Origin: F23-D06 sp963603365
GTDB taxonomy: Bacteria; Bacteroidota; Bacteroidia; Bacteroidales; WCHB1-69
DNA length: 64,000 nucleotides
Assembly: GCA_963603365.1 (NCBI GenBank)
Contig: CAVCMI010000003.1
Span: 1 to 64,000 of the forward strand
Direction of reading: 5' to 3'
Shown here: piece by piece, positions 24,853 to 34,141 of the stretch
How positions within the stretch are numbered: the first letter of the stretch is position 1
How the letters are laid out: each line of letters starts with the position of its first letter
The notes under the pieces: model-generated
Databases searched by the model: none
Told to the model about the DNA's origin: nothing
What the model saw: only the letters and a program-made list of their open reading frames with translations
Made by a program: the position numbers and the translations under genes

Positions 24853-24860
24853 TATTTTTG
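24853..24860 (+). promoter_or_regulatory. Bacteroidetes -7 element upstream of the sugar transferase operon
   Basis: TATTTTTG 127 bases before the start at 24987. The leader between them shows no obvious structure. Confidence 0.4.
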
Positions 24861-24986
24861 CACGCCCAAGAACAAAGGCTTCATTTTTTTTGCATGTTCG
24901 TCATGATTGCAATGTCTGAGGCAAGTATTGGTGCATATATATAGTTGTCGTATAGGGCATTTGAAAAAGATGGTTTTGTTAGGATT

Positions 24987-25640
24987 ATGGCACTGAAGAG
25001 ACTGTTTGATATTGTCATGTCGTTTTTGGGGCTCTGCCTTGTCTGGTGGGTGTTCCCTCTTGTCTCATTCTTGATACATCGCAAGATGCCCGGCGGTCCG
25101 GCCTTTTTCTGTCAGCAAAGAGTGGGGAAAGACGGGAAACTGTTCACCTGCCATAAGTTCAGGACAATGACCGTCAATCATAACGGCTCTTCAGTTTCAG
25201 TGGCAGGCGACTCTCGCATTACCCCATTCGGGGCAAAACTGCGCCATTACAAGATTGATGAGCTTCCCGGACTGTGGGATGTTCTGGTCGGCAATATGTC
25301 TTTTGTAGGGCCGCGTCCGGATGTGCCCGGATATGCCGACAAATTGGTTGGCGATGACCGCGACGTGCTGAAAATGCGCCCGGGCATCACAGGCCCCGCA
25401 ACGCTGAAATACCGGCTCGAGGATGAGATGATTGCCGCATACGTGGCCAAAAAGCAGGCCGCCGGGGATGCCCGGGCGATGCAGGAAATTGCCTTAGAGT
25501 ACAATGATACGGTGCTCTATCCCGACAAAGTCCGCCTGAACTGCTACTATTACCGTCATTATAGTTTTATTAAAGATTTGGAGATCATTCTCGCTACCAT
25601 ATTCGGCTTCAAGGTCCAATTTGCCGGCGAGGAGGTGTGA
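24987..25640 (+). CDS. PglC-like initiating sugar-phosphate transferase
   Basis: 217 residues, the size of single-domain bacterial sugar transferases (PglC type) rather than the long WbaP/WcaJ form. One re-entrant N-terminal hydrophobic helix (LFDIVMSFLGLCLVWWVFPLV) is followed by the family signatures PGGPAFFCQQRVGKDGK, FRTM, DELPGLWDVLVGNMSFVGPRPD and RPGITG. It transfers a phospho-sugar from a UDP-sugar to undecaprenyl phosphate at the inner membrane. The start at 24987 (ALKRLFDIVMS) fits the family; a longer frame from 24945 lacks an ATG. The aminotransferase gene begins 31 bases downstream. Confidence 0.9.
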   Translation: MALKRLFDIVMSFLGLCLVWWVFPLVSFLIHRKMPGGPAFFCQQRVGKDGKLFTCHKFRTMTVNHNGSSVSVAGDSRITPFGAKLRHYKIDELPGLWDVLVGNMSFVGPRPDVPGYADKLVGDDRDVLKMRPGITGPATLKYRLEDEMIAAYVAKKQAAGDARAMQEIALEYNDTVLYPDKVRLNCYYYRHYSFIKDLEIILATIFGFKVQFAGEEV

Positions 25641-25671
25641 ACACTTTTTTTGACATAGAAGATTTGATAAT

Positions 25672-26955
25672 ATGGAAGAACGGAAAATGATTTACCTGTG
25701 CCTCGCGCACATGAGCGAAGAAGGTTGGGAACAGAAATATGTGAAAGAGGCTTTTGACACCAATTGGGTTGTTCCGATGGGTCCCAATGTCAATGCATTT
25801 GAGCAAGACTTGTCGTCTTTTGTGAACAGCAGCGGAGACGGCAGCGAGCCGCTCGACCGGAAGGTGGTTTGCCTCTCGTCGGGCACGGCCGCTGTGCATC
25901 TGGCCCTCATCGCCGCAGGCGTGACTGCCGGAGATGAGGTGCTGGTGCAGAGTTATACGTTTTGCGCCTCCTCGCACCCGATAACGTACCTCGGTGCACA
26001 TCCGGTGTTTGTGGGGTCGGAACGGGAGACGTGGAATATGGACCCGGAACTGCTCGAGAAAGCCATCAACGACCGCAAATCCAAGACAGGGCAATGCCCA
26101 AAGGCCATTATACCGGTTGCCTTGTACGGAATGCCGTATCAGATTGACAAAATATTGGCGATTGCCGCGAAATACGGCATTCCCGTCATTGAGGATGCTG
26201 CCGAAGGACTGGGGTCGCGCTATAAGGGTCAGGTGCTCGGTACTTTCGGCAAGTATGGCGTTTTGTCTTTCAACGGCAACAAGATGATTACCACATCGGG
26301 CGGCGGCGCGCTCGTTTGCCGCAACGCTGAGGATGCCGACGAGTTATTGTGGTATGCAACACAGGCTCGCGACGCTTATCCCTACTACCATCACACGGCC
26401 ATCGGCTACAATTACCGTATGTCGAATGTCTGCGCCGGCATCGGGCGCGGACAGATGACTGTGCTTAATGCTCATATAGCCCATCATCAGCATGTACAGG
26501 CGCTCTATGAGGAATTGTTTGACAGCATTCCCGGCATTACTGTGCACAAACAACCTGAAGACGGCCGCTTTGACGCTAACTTCTGGCTTTGTACGGCGGT
26601 GCTGGATCCCGCCTTGCGGATAGCAGGACAGGAAAATGCCTATAAGGAGGTGGTCAAAACGGCTGTTGGCGGGGCCGCAGGGGTTGTTCACGCCGTTGAT
26701 TCGGCCGTGACGGACTGCCAGCCGAACGCCAATGTGGAGGCGCTTCGCAAGTTTATGCTGTCACGGAAGGTGGAGGCACGCCCCACCTGGAAACCAATGC
26801 ACAAACAGCCGGTCTATGCCGGCGCGCCAGTCTATACCAACGGTGTCGAAGAGGAACTGTTCAAGGTCGGCATCTGCCTTCCCTCCGGCCCTATGGTCTC
26901 CGATGACGACATCCGATATATCGCGGATTGCATCAAGGAGGCGATTGTCGGGTAG
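25672..26955 (+). CDS. DegT/DnrJ/EryC1/StrS-family sugar aminotransferase
   Basis: 427 residues. PLP-enzyme signatures are in order: SSGTAAVHLAL (phosphate binding), EDAAEGLGSRYKG (Asp contacting the pyridine ring) and SFNGNKMITTSGGG with the PLP lysine. The C-terminus has the family's EARPTWKPMHKQP substrate segment and CLPSGPM. It makes an amino sugar, probably a 4-amino-4,6-dideoxy UDP-hexose of the bacillosamine/PglE kind, which the neighbouring PglC-like transferase could load onto lipid (inference). The start may also be the ATG at 25687. A bidirectional terminator follows. Confidence 0.88.
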   Translation: MEERKMIYLCLAHMSEEGWEQKYVKEAFDTNWVVPMGPNVNAFEQDLSSFVNSSGDGSEPLDRKVVCLSSGTAAVHLALIAAGVTAGDEVLVQSYTFCASSHPITYLGAHPVFVGSERETWNMDPELLEKAINDRKSKTGQCPKAIIPVALYGMPYQIDKILAIAAKYGIPVIEDAAEGLGSRYKGQVLGTFGKYGVLSFNGNKMITTSGGGALVCRNAEDADELLWYATQARDAYPYYHHTAIGYNYRMSNVCAGIGRGQMTVLNAHIAHHQHVQALYEELFDSIPGITVHKQPEDGRFDANFWLCTAVLDPALRIAGQENAYKEVVKTAVGGAAGVVHAVDSAVTDCQPNANVEALRKFMLSRKVEARPTWKPMHKQPVYAGAPVYTNGVEEELFKVGICLPSGPMVSDDDIRYIADCIKEAIVG

Positions 26956-26994
26956 GGCAGTTTCCACATTTCCCCTACAGTATCGTTGCCCCCC

Positions 26995-27044
26995 AAAAAA
27001 GGACGGTCTGATGTCTCAGCAGGAGAAACCAGACCGTCCTTTTC
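26995..27044. terminator. Bidirectional intrinsic terminator between convergent operons
   Basis: AAGGACGGTCTG (26999-27010) pairs with CAGACCGTCCTT (27030-27041), with A-run on the left and T-run on the right, so it works for both the aminotransferase operon and the gyrA-TPR operon. Confidence 0.9.
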
Positions 27045-27095
27045 TTTTATTCGGTCGTCAGGAGTGCGGATAACTGTTGCCGCACCCCCTACTGA

Positions 27096-28283
27096 CTACT
27101 CTTTGCGCATATAGGAGTTGACTTTCGTGTTCAACTCTTCGGGCACAGGAATCAGCAGTTGGACTTTCAGTTGTCGCAGCATGATGTTGTTCTGTCTGTC
27201 GTCGGGGTTGATCTGGTAGGCCTTGTCGCTCCAATCGTGTGCCTTTTGAAGTACGGGTTTTTCCTCCGTTTTGATGGTGTTCATTTCATTCCACTGCTTG
27301 GCGTTCTTGGCAGCCTCGATGCGGGCTTCGTAGTCAAGGGCTTCCATGAAGTAGCGGTAGGCCATCTGGTTGTTCAGTTTGAAGTCGTTAGGGTTCTTTG
27401 CCAAGGCTTCGGTGAGTATTTCTTCAGCCTTGTCGTACGCCTTGAAGTTGCTGAGGTAGTTGGCACAGTTGATGATAGTGTTCTGGTCGCCGGGGTTGGC
27501 TTTCAGCATGTTGTCGCAAAGTTCCAGCAGTTTGTCTTTCTGGTTGGTCATGGAGAGGTAGTCCATCCGTGCTTCGGTCAGTTCTCCTTGTTTTTCGGCG
27601 GGTAGGGAAGCCATGGCCTTGTCGAGGATTTTGCCGCAGTTGACGGTGTCGTTTTCGGCTTGGTAGATGTAGTAAAGTTCAATGTAGCATGCGGGGTAGG
27701 CTGTGGGAGCGCATGCGATGGACTTTTGCAGCATGTTGCGGTAGTTCTCCTTGTCTTTCAGTTTGTTATACACAAGAGCCAACTGAAGGTAAGCGGCGGC
27801 GGCATTGTTGTTGACCTTTGCCAGTTCATAGTTCTTGGCTGAAAGGGCGAAGTATTTCACGGCCGTCTGGAAGTCGCCCTTGTCTTCTGCCTGAACGCCC
27901 ATGTTGTAAAAAGGTTCAGCGCAGAGTTTCTGTCCGCCGAGTGCGCCTAACATGCCGGTTTTGGGCTCCACTTTCGGGTCAAGTTCGAGCGCTTTCACGA
28001 AAGCCTCGTTTGCCGTGAGCAGAGCATCGGGATAGCGCGGCGTGTAATTGGGGTCAGACTTGGTTTTTTTCTGGTCAAGGTTGTAGAGGTTGACATAGAC
28101 GTTGGCTTTCATCAGCCAGACCTGTGCATTGTCGGGATTGTTTGCCATGCAATTCTCAAGCAGTTTCTTGGCTTTCGGGGCCTGGTTCTGTCTCAGGCAC
28201 ATCCACACATCGTCCAGACAAGCCTGGGCAAATGCGGTGGTTGCCATCATAAGGCCGATCAGAAAGAATGTTAGCTTTTTCAT
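27096..28283 (-). CDS. Secreted TPR-repeat protein, second of a tandem pair
   Basis: 395 residues with a Sec signal peptide (KKLTFFLIGLMMATTAFAQ). The mature part is a row of tetratricopeptide repeats (NNAAAAYLQLALVYNKLKD, KAEEILTEALAKNPND, LNNQMAYRYFMEAL) suited to protein-protein contacts in the periplasm. It is a paralogue of the gene just upstream (37 bases away), which shares length, signal peptide and the YPDA...AFVKALELDPKVE segment. Both follow gyrA on the same strand. The function and partner are unknown. Confidence 0.8.
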   Translation of the reverse strand: MKKLTFFLIGLMMATTAFAQACLDDVWMCLRQNQAPKAKKLLENCMANNPDNAQVWLMKANVYVNLYNLDQKKTKSDPNYTPRYPDALLTANEAFVKALELDPKVEPKTGMLGALGGQKLCAEPFYNMGVQAEDKGDFQTAVKYFALSAKNYELAKVNNNAAAAYLQLALVYNKLKDKENYRNMLQKSIACAPTAYPACYIELYYIYQAENDTVNCGKILDKAMASLPAEKQGELTEARMDYLSMTNQKDKLLELCDNMLKANPGDQNTIINCANYLSNFKAYDKAEEILTEALAKNPNDFKLNNQMAYRYFMEALDYEARIEAAKNAKQWNEMNTIKTEEKPVLQKAHDWSDKAYQINPDDRQNNIMLRQLKVQLLIPVPEELNTKVNSYMRKE

Positions 28284-28320
28284 CTCTTTTGGATTTTGGT
28301 TTTGATGTTAAAAAAAATGA

Positions 28321-29502
28321 TTATTCAAGTTCTTTGATTATGCGGTCAATCTCATCATATTTCGGCGATTGTTGCCGGGCATAGATGGCGCGCAAGGTGT
28401 TCAGCAGGTTGAGGTCTTTGGGGTCATGCGCGCGGGCTTGCTCAAAATGCCCTGCCGCCCGCATGAGGTATTGCGCCGACATCTCTTTGTATTGCAATGC
28501 CTCGGTGTTGCCGGGTTCAGTGACGGCAATGGTGTTGTACCGGTTGAAAAACTGCTCCGACAGGTTGTATTCGCATACGCCAAGGTTGTACAGGATGACG
28601 AAGCTGCCGGGTGACAGCGTGTTGGCCTTTTCCAACAGGGTCACTGCCTTTTCGTAGTCTTTTTCTTTGATGTAAAAGTTGGCGAGGTTCACCAGTTCGT
28701 CAGCGTTCTTCACTTGTCCTGTGGGGATCTGGTGCAGCATCGTGGCGGCTGAGGCGCTGTCGCCGGTCCAGTAGAGGTAGTCGATTTCGGCAAGGGTGAC
28801 GCTCATGTCTGCCGGGAGGGCGGCTTTGGCTTTGTCGAGTGTCTCGCGGACCTTTGCTTTGTTGTTGTCGTTCTTGTAGCTGTCAGCAAGGCGAACAAAG
28901 ACGTAAGGGTTGGCAGAGCCGTCCTGAATGGCTTTTTCATAATAGTTGCGCACCGAATCCTGCTCGTTGAGCATTTCAAGGGTGTAGGCATAATAATAAT
29001 AAAGGTCGCCGTTCATCGGGTATTGGGGGGTGCCGGCTTCGTAGGAGGCAATGCCTTTGGCCAGCGTGCCCTTGGCTCCGGTGTAGTCTTTGGCTATCAG
29101 CTGGTCAACGCCGCGCACGAGCAGCAGGGGATAGAGCTGTGCGATTGCCTCGCGCGGCGCGAACATGTCCATGGCCTCCACATTGGGGTTCAGTTCCAAG
29201 GCTTTGCAGAAAGCGTCGTAGGCCTCGGCGGGGGCGTCAGGGTAGCGTATCAGGTACTGGCTGTCTTTTTGCTTCGCGCCGTACTCGTTGTTGGCAAGAA
29301 AATAGCAGATGTTGCCTTTGTAAAGCCAAGTCTGCGCTTTCTTCGACAGTTTCTCGTCGGCAGTGCACAGGTCGATGACCTCCTTGGCCTTTACGAAATC
29401 CTTGTCATAATAAAGGTTGTATGCCTTGTTGAGCGAGGGTTTTTGCGCCCATGTGCAGAACGTCAGCAGGAGGGCAAAGATGAGCGTCAATGTTTTTTTC
29501 AT
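28321..29502 (-). CDS. Secreted TPR-repeat protein, first of a tandem pair
   Basis: 393 residues with a Sec signal peptide (KKTLTLIFALLLTFCTWAQ) and several TPR motifs (YYAYTLEMLNEQDSVRNYYE, VNLANFYIKEKDYEKAVTLL, KANTLSP). It starts 17 bases after the gyrA stop, so gyrA, this gene and its paralogue probably form one transcript ending at the terminator at 26995-27044. Periplasmic scaffold role is inferred from fold and signal peptide only. Confidence 0.8.
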   Translation of the reverse strand: MKKTLTLIFALLLTFCTWAQKPSLNKAYNLYYDKDFVKAKEVIDLCTADEKLSKKAQTWLYKGNICYFLANNEYGAKQKDSQYLIRYPDAPAEAYDAFCKALELNPNVEAMDMFAPREAIAQLYPLLLVRGVDQLIAKDYTGAKGTLAKGIASYEAGTPQYPMNGDLYYYYAYTLEMLNEQDSVRNYYEKAIQDGSANPYVFVRLADSYKNDNNKAKVRETLDKAKAALPADMSVTLAEIDYLYWTGDSASAATMLHQIPTGQVKNADELVNLANFYIKEKDYEKAVTLLEKANTLSPGSFVILYNLGVCEYNLSEQFFNRYNTIAVTEPGNTEALQYKEMSAQYLMRAAGHFEQARAHDPKDLNLLNTLRAIYARQQSPKYDEIDRIIKELE

Positions 29503-29519
29503 GATGATTAACGTTAAAA

Positions 29520-32084
29520 TCAGTTGTCGTCAGACGTTGCGACGGGTTCTTCGTTTAAATGTTCGGTTTGCATTTCGCCGTTCTCAACACCGGCGGGTTC
29601 AAACGTTTCCTCATCGTCCACTTCTTCATCGTCTTGGCGCGGCACCACGCACACCGCTGCGATGATGTCGTTGCGGAGGTCGATCAGCTTGACGCCTTGC
29701 GTGTTGCGTCCGAGGATGCGCAGTTGGTCCACATGCAGCCGGATGGCGATGCCGGAGCGGTTGATGATCATCAGGTCGTCCGCATCGGTCACGTCCTTGA
29801 GGGCTATCAGCATGCCGGTCTTTTCGGTGATCTTGATGGTGCTCACGCCTTTGCCGCCGCGGTGGGTGATGCGGTAGTCTTCGAGCAGGGAGCGTTTGCC
29901 GAAGCCGTTCTCCGACACGATGAGGACGTTGCTGTCTGGATTGTCGATGCAGAGCACGCCGACGATTCTGTCGTCGGGTCCGTCAAGGGTTACGCCTTTC
30001 ACGCCGGCGGCGGTGCGTCCCATGGCGCGCATCTCTTCGTTCTCCTTGAAGCGGATGGCACGGCCGGAATGGAGGGCGATCATGATGTCAGAGTTGCCGT
30101 CGGTGAGGCGTGCGGCCAGCAGCCGGTCGCCCTCGCGCACATTGATGGCGATGATGCCCTTGCGGCGCGGGTGCGAGTAGGCTTCAATCGTGGTCTTTTT
30201 GATGATGCCTTTCTCTGTGCACAGCACTACATAGTGGTTGGTGATGTAGTCAGGGTCTGAGATTGAACTGAGGTTGATGATGGAGGCGATCTTGTCGTCA
30301 GGGTCAATCTCGAGCAGGTTCTGCACAGCGCGTCCTTTGGATGCCTTTACGCCTTCCGGTATCTCGAATACGCGCATCCAGAAGCACTTGCCTTGTTCTG
30401 TAAAGAAGAGCAGGTAGTTGTGGTTGGTGGCCATGTACAGGTGCTCGATGAAGTCCTCCTCGCGCGACTTGCCGCCCCGCGACCCTTTGCCGCCCCGGTT
30501 CTGCACTCTGTACTCTGACAGCGGCGTGCGTTTGATGTAGCCCAAGTGGGAAATGGTGATGACGACCTCTTCGTCAGCGATGGTGTCCTCGATGCGGAAC
30601 TCGGAAGCGTCAAGCTCGATGGGCGAGCGGCGCGGGTCTCCGTATTTCCCCTTGATCTCCTGAAGCTCTGTCTTGATGATTTCCATGCGCAGGTGCTCGT
30701 CTGCCAGCACATCCTGCAAGTATTTTATCAGTTTCTCGATCTCGTCATACTCGTTCTGCAGCTTTTCACGCTCCAGTCCGGTCAGTTGGCGGAGCCTCAT
30801 CTCCACGATGGCTTTCGCCTGCAGTTCGGAGAAGCCCCACGTGTCCATCAGCCCTTTCTGCGCCTCTTGTACGGTGCGCGACGCCCTGATCAGGGCAATC
30901 ACTTCGTCAATGATGTCAAGTGCCTTGAGGAAGCCTTCCAGAATGTGGGCGCGCGCCTGCGCCTTGTTGAGGTCGAACCTTGCGCGGCGGATCACCACCT
31001 CGTGGCGGTGCTTGACATACTCCACAATCATGTCCTTGAGGTTGAGCGTCATCGGACGCCCGTTCACGAGCGCCACGTTGTTGACGCTGAAAGACGACTG
31101 CAAAGCCGTCATCTGGTACAGCTTGTTGAGCACCACCTCGGGGACCACATCTTTCTTGAGTTCGTAAACGATGCGCGTGCCGTTGCGCTTGTTGGTGAGG
31201 TTCTCAATGTTGGAGATGCCCGTAATCTTGTCGTCCTTGACCAACTCAACCGTGTGCTTGATCATTTCTGAAGGGTTTACCATAAAAGGCAAGGAGGTGA
31301 CAATGATGCGGTTGTGGTTCTTGTTGGCCTCGATTTCGGCATGTCCGCGCATGATGATGCGTCCGCGTCCGGTGCTGAAGGCCTCCAGTACGCCTTGTGT
31401 GCCGTAAATCATACAGCCCGTAGGGAAGTCCGGCGCCTTGATGTATTGCATCAGTTCCGGTATGGTGATGCCGTTGTTGTCGATGTAGGCGCAGATGCCG
31501 TCGCAAACCTCGCCTAAGTTGTGCGGCGCCATGTTGGTGGCCATGCCGACGGCGATGCCGGAAGCGCCGTTTACCAGCAGGTTGGGGATCTTGGAGGGCA
31601 GCACGGTAGGCTCCGGTATGGTGTCGTCAAAGTTGAGCGACATGTCAATCGTGTCTTTCTCGATGTCGGCAACCATGTCTTCTGCCGACTTGCGGAGGCG
31701 CGCCTCCGTGTAACGCATGGCCGCCGGACTGTCGCCGTCTACGGAACCGAAGTTGCCCTGCCCATCTACAAACGGGTAACGCAACGACCACGGCTGCGCC
31801 ATCCTCACCATTGCGTCATATACGGCCGTGTCGCCGTGCGGATGGTATTTGCCTAATACCTCGCCGACAATTCTCGCCGATTTCTTGTAAGGCTGCGAGG
31901 AGACGATGTTCATGTCCCACATGGCGTAGATGATGCGGCGCTGTACGGGCTTGAGGCCATCGCGCACGTCGGGCAGCGCCCGCGAGACAATTACGGACAT
32001 GGAATAGTCTATGTATGCCGTTTTCATCTGGTTCTCAATGTTTACCTGCACGATGTTTTCCCCGGTATTCAGTTCTTCTGTCAT
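29520..32084 (-). CDS. gyrA: DNA gyrase subunit A
   Basis: 854 residues from the ATG at 32084 (TEELNTGEN), the conventional start. The catalytic tyrosine is Tyr125 in AAMRYTEARL. The quinolone-resistance region reads HPHGDTAVYDAMVRMAQ, with Thr86 where E. coli has Ser83 and Asp90 retained, so no resistance substitution is evident. The C-terminal beta-pinwheel carries the gyrase-specific GyrA box-like segment (NRGGKGSRGG), which favours GyrA over ParC. Ends with an acidic tail. Two TPR genes follow in the same direction. Confidence 0.97.
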   Translation of the reverse strand: MTEELNTGENIVQVNIENQMKTAYIDYSMSVIVSRALPDVRDGLKPVQRRIIYAMWDMNIVSSQPYKKSARIVGEVLGKYHPHGDTAVYDAMVRMAQPWSLRYPFVDGQGNFGSVDGDSPAAMRYTEARLRKSAEDMVADIEKDTIDMSLNFDDTIPEPTVLPSKIPNLLVNGASGIAVGMATNMAPHNLGEVCDGICAYIDNNGITIPELMQYIKAPDFPTGCMIYGTQGVLEAFSTGRGRIIMRGHAEIEANKNHNRIIVTSLPFMVNPSEMIKHTVELVKDDKITGISNIENLTNKRNGTRIVYELKKDVVPEVVLNKLYQMTALQSSFSVNNVALVNGRPMTLNLKDMIVEYVKHRHEVVIRRARFDLNKAQARAHILEGFLKALDIIDEVIALIRASRTVQEAQKGLMDTWGFSELQAKAIVEMRLRQLTGLEREKLQNEYDEIEKLIKYLQDVLADEHLRMEIIKTELQEIKGKYGDPRRSPIELDASEFRIEDTIADEEVVITISHLGYIKRTPLSEYRVQNRGGKGSRGGKSREEDFIEHLYMATNHNYLLFFTEQGKCFWMRVFEIPEGVKASKGRAVQNLLEIDPDDKIASIINLSSISDPDYITNHYVVLCTEKGIIKKTTIEAYSHPRRKGIIAINVREGDRLLAARLTDGNSDIMIALHSGRAIRFKENEEMRAMGRTAAGVKGVTLDGPDDRIVGVLCIDNPDSNVLIVSENGFGKRSLLEDYRITHRGGKGVSTIKITEKTGMLIALKDVTDADDLMIINRSGIAIRLHVDQLRILGRNTQGVKLIDLRNDIIAAVCVVPRQDDEEVDDEETFEPAGVENGEMQTEHLNEEPVATSDDN

Positions 32085-32216
32085 TTTACAGTTTCTTTGT
32101 TTATTTCTAACGTGTTGTTTTTTAAATAGTTGTTCTTTGCACAATTAAGGCACGAAAATACGATTTTTTTTGATTTCTGACCCGACATTTTTTTGCGTGC
32201 CAACTCTTCCGGTTGC

Positions 32217-32272
32217 ACATCTCACGGGCGGTCATCCTTGACTTTTGTCAAGGATGACCGCCCGTGAGATGT
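32217..32272. repeat. Perfect 26-bp inverted repeat with TTTT loop
   Basis: Arms 32217-32242 and 32247-32272 are perfectly complementary (ACATCTCACGGGCGGTCATC... / ...GATGACCGCCCGTGAGATGT) around a 4-base loop. It lies between the divergent-from-nothing region upstream of gyrA and downstream of the AAA+ ATPase stop at 32417, 145 bases away. No T-run follows directly, so it may be a long-arm terminator for the ATPase gene or a palindromic repeat. The rest of 32085-32416 shows nothing recognisable. Confidence 0.9.
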
Positions 32273-32416
32273 CCTCGCCTCAATTATTGTCACATTCTGA
32301 CAGTTGCATGGCTTTTGTTTGTGCCGTTCATAATGACGGGAAGCGCCAAGCCGCAGGTCTGTCCGGTAGTTTTATTGTATTCAGGTTAAATGAATGTAAA
32401 GGTTGAAAGAAGGGGG

Positions 32417-34141
32417 TCAGCAGGCGAAGCCGATAGTGTTTCCTTTTCCGGTGTTTATTGTTTCTTGGCGGCACCACTCTTCCAGAACGGTCAGTCCGGG
32501 ACGTGTGCCGTGAAGCAGAGACTCCATCTCGCATTTGCGTACAATGTTGTCAATTTCGCCGCCGGAAAGGTCGTAGTTTGCCGCCAGTTTGATGCAGTCA
32601 TCGTCAGACAGCCACGCCAGTTTGCTTTTCCAGATCGACTGTTTGGCCGCTTTGTCAGGCTGTCCGAACTTGATTTTGAAGAGGAAACGGCGGTTGAAGG
32701 CAGAGTCCAGATTGTCGGCAAGGTTTGTGGTGGCGATGAGGATGCCGTCCATCTTCTCCATCTCTTCCAGCAGGATGTTCTGCAAGGCGTTCTCAGTCTG
32801 CGTCAAGTTGCCGGTGTCCACGTTTTTGCGCTTGCTGAACAGGGCATCGGCCTCGTTGAAGAGCAGAATGGGCTTGCTCTTCTCGGTCGTGCACATTCTC
32901 CGGTAGTCTTCGAAGATTCTCTTGAACAGCTTTTCGCTCTCCCCGAACCAGCAACTTTTAGAGGCGGCGATGTCCACGTGAAAGACACTGCGCCCTGTGG
33001 CCTTGGCTATCATCTCCGCAGAGGCGGTCTTGCCTGTGCCGGGAACCCCGTACATCAGTATGCTGATCCCCGTCGGCATGTTGGCTTCCTTAAGGCGCTC
33101 CTGCAGTTTGGCGAATTTTTCACCGGTCAGACACTCTTTCAGAAAGTCGAGGTCTTTTGACAATTCTGAGTTGAAGAAGAGTTGGCGGTCAGGAAGTTGG
33201 TCGGCGGGGATGAGGCGTTTGTCGCTCCCGGCTTTCATTTCAAAAAGCTCGTAGTCTTTCTCTAAAAAGAGTTCCTTGCCCTTGGGAGTCAATGAGATTT
33301 CCGCGTCTGACGCAAAGGATCCGGGATGCAGTTCGGCTAAGCCTGAAGTCAGAATGGGGTTTGTTCCGTCAACGAGGGATTTGGTTACACGGAATTGTGC
33401 TCTTTTGTTTTCGTATATATCTGACAATGTCTCGGGGATGGAGGTGTGGCAATTGGGGTGCAAGACAAAGTCGTTGCATATTTCGTAGAAGAATATGCGG
33501 TTGTCGATGGAGGTGAGCAGCTTGCGTGTTTTCGAAACAAATTCAAGGCCTTCGTTGTTGTCCTCTTCTTCTTCCGCCATGCGGAACAAATCACAGGTGT
33601 CAATATCCCCGTCGTCGCGGCTTTCTATCAAATCCGATATGAATTGGCAAAAGTTATAGCGGTCAATGGCTTCCATGTCACTTACTTTGAAAGGAACGTT
33701 GTTGAGAATGCTGTTTTCTGCACTTTTGCTGATTTTGAAGTCGCCTCGCCTTTTGCGGAGGATCCTTTTGTTGAGCAGGGATTCAAGGTCTTTTTGCAGC
33801 GGCAATAAATCCAGCCCCTTGAGTCCAAAAAAACGACAGATATCGCGCATGTCCACACCATTGTTTTGGTTTGACTGGATGGTAACGACGGCTACAAAGA
33901 TCAGCGTTTCAATGGGGGAGGCTGAAAGAAAATCGCTGAGTTGCTTTATATTGCTCTTCAGGAGACGACTTACAGATTGTGTTTTCTTGTTTGCCCGATC
34001 TGTGTCGGCCGATGTTTTCTGCAACGATTGACTGAAACCGGGTTTGTAGTGTCCGAGAACCGTGAAGGCCGAGTCCTCAAGTTCGTGCGAGATTAGCATT
34101 AGCGCACTCATTGCTTCGAAATTGTTTTTTTTGTTGCTCAT
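32417..34141 (-). CDS. AAA+ ATPase with N-terminal winged-helix-like region
   Basis: 574 residues. The first 300 are helical and include a probable winged-helix segment (RFFGLKGLDLLPLQKDLESLLNK). The AAA+ module follows: Walker A GVPGTGKT at 365-372, Walker B ILLFNEADAL near 425-434 with Asn in place of the first Asp, sensor 1 ATTN at 470-473, and NRRF arginine finger at 483-486. It belongs to the SpoVK/FtsH-like classic AAA clade by its pore-loop and RRF features, and probably remodels a protein. The Asn in Walker B is, from memory, frequent in this Bacteroidetes group, so hydrolysis may still occur. It is a single gene with no obvious partner; the operon context gives no clue to the substrate. 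Confidence 0.75.
   Translation of the reverse strand: MSNKKNNFEAMSALMLISHELEDSAFTVLGHYKPGFSQSLQKTSADTDRANKKTQSVSRLLKSNIKQLSDFLSASPIETLIFVAVVTIQSNQNNGVDMRDICRFFGLKGLDLLPLQKDLESLLNKRILRKRRGDFKISKSAENSILNNVPFKVSDMEAIDRYNFCQFISDLIESRDDGDIDTCDLFRMAEEEEDNNEGLEFVSKTRKLLTSIDNRIFFYEICNDFVLHPNCHTSIPETLSDIYENKRAQFRVTKSLVDGTNPILTSGLAELHPGSFASDAEISLTPKGKELFLEKDYELFEMKAGSDKRLIPADQLPDRQLFFNSELSKDLDFLKECLTGEKFAKLQERLKEANMPTGISILMYGVPGTGKTASAEMIAKATGRSVFHVDIAASKSCWFGESEKLFKRIFEDYRRMCTTEKSKPILLFNEADALFSKRKNVDTGNLTQTENALQNILLEEMEKMDGILIATTNLADNLDSAFNRRFLFKIKFGQPDKAAKQSIWKSKLAWLSDDDCIKLAANYDLSGGEIDNIVRKCEMESLLHGTRPGLTVLEEWCRQETINTGKGNTIGFAC

Noticed and set aside
29740..32000. ParC rather than GyrA
   Set aside because: Length of 854 residues and the GyrA-type C-terminal region with a glycine-rich GyrA-box-like segment favour GyrA.
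32217..32272. Invertible promoter end or insertion-sequence terminus
   Set aside because: The arms are adjacent with a 4-base loop, leaving no invertible segment, and no recombinase or transposase gene occurs in the window.
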